From Prorocentrum cordatum (taxonomy: Eukaryota; Sar; Dinophyceae; Prorocentrales; Prorocentraceae): a stretch of 34,139 nucleotides of DNA. How positions within the stretch are numbered: position 1 is the stretch's first letter; each line of letters starts with the position of its first letter. Location: contig CAUYUJ010015309.1 in assembly GCA_963575745.1 (NCBI GenBank), positions 94,607-128,745 of the forward strand, read 5' to 3'. The translations under genes were made by a program, and so were the position numbers. Shown here piece by piece: positions 29,726 to 34,139 of the stretch. Under the pieces are notes generated by a model. The model worked only from the letters and a program-made list of their open reading frames with translations. It did no database searches and had not been told where the DNA came from.

Positions 29726-30118
29726 TCTGTCCTTGTTGCCCCTGCGGCCCAGTTTGCCAGCGCGGGCGCCTAGTTCGGAGGCGCCCTCTTATCTGCTCGG
29801 AAACGAGCCATGCTTTTCACGCTTGGCAGCGAGCCTGTTCAGTTTGGCGCAGGCTCTTTGCCTTAATACCCTTTTGCCCGGAAGGGAATAGCCAGTTTGA
29901 CTTGCCTCTAGCCGGGCCGATAGCCCTTGTATATCCAAGGGGCTATCCTGCGTGTGCGTGGAAAAGTTTTGCGAGGAAACTCGCCGGCGAATAATATCGC
30001 CCTTCAGTCTGGTGGTAGACCAGACTGCGCGTACTGTTTTTCTTGTAAACAGTTGTGCGCGCGGCCTTTCCAGAGCCCAGCGGCTGCGCGGCTTTACTCT
30101 CCGTCTCCTCCCCGCCCG
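29726..30118 (+). other. 3' non-coding region with a chain of hairpins
   Basis: No frame is supported. In order: GGGCGCC/GGCGCCC around TAGTTCGGA (29764-29786, 7 bp); GNRA modules at 29795 and 29821 (second decayed); GATAGCCC-TTG paired with CAA-GGGGCTATC (about 29919-29946, one bulge); GNRA module at 29971; CAGTCTGGT/ACCAGACTG around GGTAG (about 30006-30028, 9 bp); and ACTGTTT/AAACAGT (about 30033-30054, 7 bp, extended by GCGC on both sides). The last ~25 bases before the LTR are pyrimidine-rich instead of a polypurine tract. Confidence 0.7.
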
Positions 30119-30355
30119 ACTTTAAGGGTAGCTCTTTGGGAGATGTTATAGAGGATCGGGAGTATAGCTTGCGCGCCGCTGCCTTTTGGCTCGAGGCGCG
30201 CTCGCCCTATTTGCCTGGGCACTTACCTTAGTGTTCGCTATGTGCTGGTAAGATCACTACATCGATATTATCCTATCCTATCCATCCACTTTCCATATCG
30301 CATTCCTCCGACATGGAACTGGATGCTATATGACCTGCCATAGTAATTTCAGACT
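30119..30355 (+). repeat. Right (3') LTR, 237 bp
   Basis: Gap-free partner of 14373-14609, with the same ACTTTAAGGG start and CAGACT end. It keeps CTGGTAAGATC near 30246, a GTAAG donor-like site that reads GAAAG in the left LTR. Confidence 0.92.
30176..30195 (+). promoter_or_regulatory. Spliced-leader-like relic in the right LTR
   Basis: Identical 20 bases to 14430-14449. Differences between the LTRs begin immediately downstream (GCAAGCG against GCGCGCT). Confidence 0.45.
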
Positions 30356-30360
30356 CGCAC
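30356..30360. repeat. Right target-site duplication CGCAC
   Basis: Direct copy of 14368-14372, directly after the right LTR. Confidence 0.85.
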
Positions 30361-30365
30361 ATGAT

Positions 30366-30397
30366 ACATACATACACATATATATATATATATATAT
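30366..30397 (+). repeat. TACA/TA microsatellite
   Basis: ACATACATACACA followed by (TA)n, ending just before CACCTAGG. It is the right part of the likely insertion site of the LTR element, whose left side is CACACGCAC. Confidence 0.85.
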
Positions 30398-30449
30398 CAC
30401 CTAGGAAAGCTCAACCAGTGCATGATTTGAACATTAGTCATATGGATAT

Positions 30450-30690
30450 TGAGATCGATTGGGAGATTGATTATGAGATCGATAGTGGAATCGATAGAGG
30501 ACGATAGTAAGGTCATTCGTGAGACCGAAAGGAACCGATGCGTTGAGATCGATAAAGAGATCGATCGCGAGATCGCTCGTGCGATCTCTAGTGAGATCGC
30601 TTGCAAAATCGATTGTGAGATCGATTGTGAGATCGATGGTGGGACCGATAGCGAGGTGGAACATAAGATCGATGCTGAGACTGATCGATA
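30450..30690 (+). repeat. 12-bp GAGATCGATNNN tandem repeat
   Basis: About twenty degenerate units of the type GATCGATNGNGA with a clear 12-base period. Because 12 is divisible by three the frame stays open and translates as Glu-Ile-Asp-Arg repeats on one strand and Ile-Ser-Leu-type repeats on the other. Neither is taken as a gene. Confidence 0.85.
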
Positions 30691-30850
30691 AGAAGATAAC
30701 CAGGAACCCGGGAACCTGGGAACCTCGCCGCCCACCGAAATCGGCCCAGGAACCAGGAATTTGGCAACCCGGAGCCGGGAACCCGGGAACCCAGCGTGCG
30801 ACCAAAATCGGCGAGAAATTTTCGCCGAATCCTTCAACCTCCGCTAGGAA
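30655..30850 (-). repeat. Inverted partner of the 14106-14290 repeat
   Basis: Reverse complement carries GCCGATTTTGGT, CTGGGTTCCCGGGTTCCCGG, GGGCCGATTTCGGTGGG and TTATCGATC in the order found at 14106-14290. On the plus strand it reads as a run of GGAACC and GGGAACCC units. Confidence 0.75.
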
Positions 30851-30969
30851 CCCTGCAGTGCAAACACTGATTGGGGAATCTATTACACACAGACGCAGAC
30901 CGAGTCACCCACATGACACGCACGCCACACAACACATTCGCGTAGGATTCGAAGGGCGCAGCAGACGTG

Positions 30970-31050
30970 GCACCCAGAGAGGGTGCGCAGGGGGTGGTCC
31001 CTCAGCGCGGTCTCTATGCGTGCCAAGGTCGGAAAGAGCGCGTTCTGTGG
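30970..31050 (+). repeat. Isolated copy of the ~90-bp repeat
   Basis: GTGCGCAGGGGGTGGTCCCT, CAGCGCGGTCTCTATGCGTG and CCAAGGTCGGAAAG match the units at 32640-33820. It stands alone, 1.6 kb before the main array. Confidence 0.85.
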
Positions 31051-31075
31051 TCGCTTGGAGGTGGGGGGTTGGAGC

Positions 31076-31262
31076 CGGACCCCCCCCCCCTGCATGGAGG
31101 GGGGGGGCGGTTTCGAACCTCCCCCCCCCTCCCTGGATGGAGGAGGGGGAGGGGTTCGAACCCCCTCCCCCCCCCCGTGGATGGAGGGGGGGGGTTCGAA
31201 CCCCCCCCGTTTCCCCCCCCTCCCATGACGGGGGGGGGTTCGAACCCCCCCCCCCTTGCGTC
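31076..31262. repeat. G/C tracts folded around TTCGAA
   Basis: Successive blocks of seven to ten G, then TTCGAA or TTTCGAA, then seven to ten C, separated by ATGGAGG-type linkers. Each block is a near-perfect palindrome; G runs could form quadruplexes. GGTTCGAACC resembles the tRNA T-arm and B box, but no tRNA surrounds it. Confidence 0.8.
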
Positions 31263-31399
31263 CCCTCTCCTCGGTCCTGCGCTGCGCTTGCGTCGGCGGC
31301 GGCTGGTGACGGCGGCGGGGACGACTATTTCCATTTCTGGGCCGGCGCCGGCGCCTGCGGCGGCGGGCGGCGGTGGCGGGGAACGTCGACGAGGACGAC
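31263..31399. other. GC-rich spacer
   Basis: Contains GGCGGCGGC and GCCGGCGCC runs. A similar stretch in opposite orientation lies at 32240-32300 and 32395-32450, on the other side of the GGT tract. No gene is seen. Confidence 0.5.
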
Positions 31400-32240
31400 G
31401 GTGGTGGTGGTGGTGGTGGTGGTGGTGGTGGTGGTGGTGGTGGTGGTGGTGGTGGTGGTGGGTTGTGGTGGTGATGCTGGTGGCGGTGGTGGTGGTTGTT
31501 GTGGTGGTGGTGGTTGTTGTGGTGGTGGTGTGGTAGTTTGTTGTGGTGGTGGTTGTGGTTGTGGCGGTGGGTTGTGGTGGTGTTGTTGGTTGGGTGGTGA
31601 TTACATGGTGGTGAGGTGGTGGTGGTGCGTTGTGGTGGTGATGGTGGTTTGGTTGTGGTGTGGTTGTGGTTTGTGGTGGTGGTGGTGGTGGGTTGTGATT
31701 GTGGCGGTGGTTTGTGGAGGTGGTTCTGGTGGTGTGATGGTGGCGGCGGTGGTGGTGGTGGTGTGGTGGTTTGTGGTGGTGGCGGTGGGTTTTGCTGCTG
31801 GTAGTGGTGGTGGTTGTGGCGGTGGTGGTGGTGTGGTGGATTGTGGTGATGGTGGTAGTGGTGTAGTGAGTTCTGTGGTGGTGGTGGTGGTGATGGTGAG
31901 TTGTGGTGGCGGTGGTTGTGGTGGTGGTGTGGTGGTGGTTTGTGGTGGTGGTGGTGGGTTATGGCGGTGGCGGTGGTTTGTGGACATTGTTGTGGTGGTG
32001 GTGGTGGCGGTGGTGGTGGTGGTGGTACTGCTGGTAGTGGTGGTGGTTGTGGCGGTGGTGGTGGTGTGGTAGATTGTGGTGGTAGTGGTGGTGGTAGTGG
32101 TGATGGTCAGTTGCGGTGGCGGTTGTGGTGGTGGTGGCGGTTGTGTGTTGCTGTTGTTGTTGTTGGTGGTGGTGGTGGTGGGTTGAGGCGGTAGTGGTGG
32201 TGGTAGTGGTGCTGTTGGTGGTGGTAGTGGTGGTAATCGT
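31400..32240 (+). repeat. Long degenerate GGT/GTGGTT trinucleotide tract
   Basis: About 840 bases of GGT repeats, pure at 31400-31460, then with GTT, GCG, GAT and TGT interruptions. The strand asymmetry (almost no C on the plus strand) is extreme. Val/Trp/Gly or Thr/Pro frames are artefacts of the repeat. Confidence 0.92.
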
Positions 32241-32299
32241 CGCTGCGTCCCCGCCATCACCGGCGCCAACGCCGGCGCTGCTAGCCGCCGCCAGCGCCG

Positions 32300-32600
32300 G
32301 CGTCGAGGGGGGGGGTTGAACCTCCCCCCTCCCCTTGGGAGGGGGCGGGGGGGGGTTGAACCCCCTCCCCCGCCCCCCCTTGGCCGCCTCTGGTCATCGT
32401 CGCTGCGTCCCCGCCGTGGGCGCTGATGGCGGCCGCCAGCGCCGGCGCCGGCGCCGAAGGGGGGGGGGGGCTTGAACCGCCCCCCTCCTTTGGGAGAGGG
32501 GAGGGTCGGGAAGGGGGGGGTTGGGGGGAGGGGAGTCCTCCCGGTTGTGATCGACGGCGCCGAGTGTTGGGGGGGCCCCCCCCCGGTTCGAAACGCGCCG
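32300..32600. repeat. Second set of G/C tracts around TTGAA/TTCGAA
   Basis: GGGGGGTTGAACCTCCCCC, GGGGGTTGAACCCCCTCCC and GGGGGGCTTGAACCGCCCC repeat the palindromic design of 31076-31262, with TTGAA centres. A CCCCCCGGTTCGAAACGCG block closes the region. Confidence 0.75.
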
Positions 32601-32639
32601 CCGAATGTTCCCAAGGCAAGCGCCCGCGAAACGCGTGCT

Positions 32640-33820
32640 CTCCAACGTCAGAAAGCGTGGCAGGCGTGGCATTTCCTCGACACCACGGCTGCCGAGGGGG
32701 TGGTCCTTCAGCGCGGTCTCTATGCGTGCCAGGGTCGGCAAGCGTGGCAGGCGTGTCACTTCTTCGGCATCAGAGTGGGTGCACAGGGGGTGGTCCCTCA
32801 GCGCGGTCTCTATGCGTGCCAGGGTCGGGAAACCTGACAGGCGTGCTCTTCCTCGACACTGGAGGGTGTGCGCAGGGGGTGGTCCCTCATCGCGGTCTCT
32901 GTGCGTGCCAGGGTCGGAAAGCGTGGCAGGCGTGGGACTTCCTCGAGACCTGGGGGGGTGCACGGGGGGTGTCCGTTCAGCGCGGTCACGCGGGGTGCGC
33001 AGGGAGGTCCCTCAGCGCAGTTTCTGTGCGTGCCAGGGTCGGAAAGCGTGGCACGCGTAGCTTTTCCTCGACACCAAAGGGGGTGCTCAGGGGGTGGTCC
33101 CTCAGCGCGGTCTCTATGCGTTCCACGGTCGGAAAGCGTGGCAGGCGTGGCCATTCCTCGACACCGGATGGTGTGCGCAGGGGATGGGCTCTCAGCGCGG
33201 TCTTTATGCGTGCCAGGGTCGGAAAGAGTGGCAGTGCATGCGTGGCACTTCCTCGACACCACAGGATGCGTGGCAGGGTGGGGAAGCGTGGTGCGCATAG
33301 CTTTTCCTCGACACCAGAAAGGGGTGCTCATGGGGTGGTCCCTACACGCGGTTTCTATGCGGGCAGGGTCGGGAAGAGTGGTGGGCGTTGCACTTCCTCA
33401 ACACCAGAGGGGGTACATAGGAGGTGGTCCCTCAGCGCAGTCTCCATGCGTGCCAGAGTCGGGAAGCGTGGCAAGCGTACACTTCCTCGACACCAGCGGG
33501 TGTGCGCAGGGGGTGGTCTTTCAGCGCGGTCTCTATGCGTGCCAGGGTCGGCAAGCGTGGCAGGCGTGGGACTTCCTCGAGACCTGAAGGGGGTGCACAA
33601 GGGGGGCCCCTCAGCGAGGTCTTCATGCGTGCCAGGGTCGGACAGAGTGGCAGGCGTGGCCTTTCCTCGACACCGCAGGGGGTTGTGCAGGGGGGTGGTC
33701 CCTCAGCGCGGTCTTTATGCGTGCCAGGGTCGGAAAGACTGGCAGGCGTTGCTTGTACTCGACCCTACAGGGAGTGCACAGTAGGTGGTCCTTCAGCGCG
33801 GTCTCTATGCGTCCCAGGGT
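32640..33820 (+). repeat. ~90-bp tandem repeat array, about 14 units
   Basis: The anchor GGTCGGAAAGCGTGGCAGGC recurs at about 32650, 32733, 32823, 32912, 33036, 33127, 33217, 33275, 33366, 33456, 33546, 33637, 33727 and 33817. Spacing is 89-91 bases except 124 and 58 at two places. Each unit also has GTGGTCCCTCAGCGCGGTCT, CTATGCGTGCCAGG and TTCCTCGACACC. Ninety being a multiple of three leaves long open frames on both strands; the sequence of each frame is not conserved as protein and no domain is recognised. Confidence 0.92.
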
Positions 33821-34012
33821 CGTCGTGGTGGTGGTGGTGGTCGAAGCGGTTGTGGTCGTAGTAGGAGGCATACTAGCAGTAGTCGTAGTAGTAGTCGTAG
33901 TAGTAGTAGCAGCAGCAGCAGGAGTAGTAGTAGTAGTAGTAGTAGTAGTCGTAGTCGTAGTCGTAGTCGTAGTCGTAGTCGCAGTCGTAGTCGTAGTCGT
34001 AGTCGTAGTCGT

Positions 34013-34044
<32 letters not shown>

Positions 34045-34139
34045 TGGTAGTAGTAGTAGTAGTAGCAGTAGCAGTAGTAGTAGTAGTCGTAGTAGTAGTC
34101 GTAGTCGTAGTCGTAGTAGTAGTAGTTATTAGTAGTAGT
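33821..34139 (+). repeat. AGT/CGT trinucleotide microsatellite
   Basis: GGT repeats pass into (AGT)n and then (AGTCGT)n, running to the window edge. Ser/Arg-repeat frames over it are artefacts. Confidence 0.93.

Larger units (their letters stand above)
23932..29984 (+). repeat. GNRA hairpin modules in pol and the 3' non-coding part (11 copies)
   Basis: Starts and stem/loop: 23932 GCACG/GAAA; 24179 GCTCG/GAAA with TGAGC (wobble); 25779 GCGTG/GAAA; 27102 GTAGG with decayed loop GAAG; 27509 GCCTG/GAGA; 27770 GCTCG/GAGA; 28408 GCGAG/GAAA (inside RT, second codon phase); 29196 GCGAG/GAAA; 29795 GCTCG/GAAA (non-coding); 29821 GCTTG with decayed loop GCAG (non-coding); 29971 GCGAG/GAAA (non-coding). 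All but 27102 and 29821 keep a GNRA loop and full pairing. Confidence 0.88.
14373..30355 (+). mobile_element. 16-kb copia-like LTR retrotransposon, degenerate
   Basis: It is bounded by two 237-bp LTRs and a perfect 5-bp target duplication. The internal order is primer-binding site, Gag with degenerate zinc knuckle, KptA-like domain, RING-H2, retropepsin-like domain, a conserved domain of unknown function, methyltransferase-like domain, integrase, RT, RNase H and a structured 3' non-coding stretch. Integrase before RT is the copia order. Ten in-frame stops were found by following the protein homology (15842, 18208, 22371, 23809, 24329, 24995, 27627, 28329, 28374, 29561), with frameshifts near 15440, 17500, 18015, 19260, 22555, 22655, 23300, 24200, 25300, 26675, 28624 and 29480. 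It cannot move by itself. Its length is about three times that of a typical copia element. It carries about 37 copies of a GNRA hairpin module. Confidence 0.93.

Noticed and set aside
30703-30800. GGGAACCCGGGAACC runs as further GNRA modules
   Set aside because: They are tandem GGGAACC repeats; the loops would be GAA or AA and the flanking GC...GC-C is missing.
31076-31262. tRNA-like GGTTCGAACC sequences
   Set aside because: They match a T-arm/B box only because TTCGAA lies between G and C runs; no acceptor stem, anticodon arm or A box is present.
30519-32072. 517-codon plus-strand frame
   Set aside because: Runs through the 12-bp repeat, G/C tracts and GGT tract; composition only.
31601-32614. 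Thr/Pro-rich minus-strand frame
   Set aside because: Anti-sense reading of the GGT tract.
32426-33784. 452-codon plus-strand frame
   Set aside because: Open because the tandem unit is about 90 bp; copies change phase at 33036 and 33275 and no protein conservation is visible.

Overview
The window reads as nuclear DNA of a dinoflagellate. The evidence is the pol-type polyproteins, whose Gag, integrase and reverse transcriptase motifs match the copia-like elements abundant in dinoflagellate genomes, a spliced-leader-like sequence inside the LTRs, and very GC-rich DNA full of simple repeats. The species cannot be told from the sequence. No ordinary host gene is supported anywhere: almost everything recognisable is a retroelement or a repeat.

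Left part (1-6299, minus strand): a non-LTR (LINE-like) retrotransposon running out of the window at base 1. It has a zinc-ribbon and coiled-coil N-terminal protein, then an APE-type endonuclease, reverse transcriptase and RNase H. One in-frame TGA separates the N-terminal part from the rest, and a frameshift near base 690 separates RT from RNase H. A 100-base assembly gap follows at 6540-6639.

Middle (6640-14372): gene-poor repeat DNA. It holds a GATGCATCGCC minisatellite, a ~170-bp repeat family interrupted by a ~200-bp foldback element with a direct repeat at its borders, a ~330-bp dispersed repeat present twice, a ~130-bp repeat present three times, a ~90-bp tandem repeat and several pyrimidine-rich tracts.

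Right-centre (14373-30355, plus strand): a 16-kb LTR retrotransposon. It has 237-bp LTRs (about 91% identical by my count), a perfect 5-bp CGCAC target duplication and a primer-binding site matching an initiator-tRNA-like 3' end. The coding order is Gag, degenerate zinc knuckle, KptA/Tpt1-like RNA 2'-phosphotransferase, RING-H2 finger, retropepsin-like protease, a conserved domain of unknown function, a methyltransferase-like domain, integrase, copia-type RT and RNase H. It is dead: I count ten in-frame stops and about a dozen frameshifts. The integrase catalytic Glu reads Lys and the RT Asp-Asp pair reads Glu-Tyr.

The most striking feature is a 15-nt RNA-hairpin module repeated about 37 times through this LTR element: GCNNG, a GNRA tetraloop, the complementary CN'N'GC, then C. 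The two middle base pairs vary but stay complementary, the loop stays GNRA, and the length is a multiple of three, so in most coding copies it reads Gly-Asn/Asp-X-Pro. Copies in the 3' non-coding part and in a second codon phase suggest that the RNA structure, not the peptide, is what is conserved.

Far right (30356-34139): a TA microsatellite, a 12-bp GATCGA-type repeat, an inverted copy of the sequence left of the LTR element, G/C tracts folded around TTCGAA, a long GGT-rich tract, a ~90-bp tandem repeat of about 14 units, and an AGT/CGT microsatellite.
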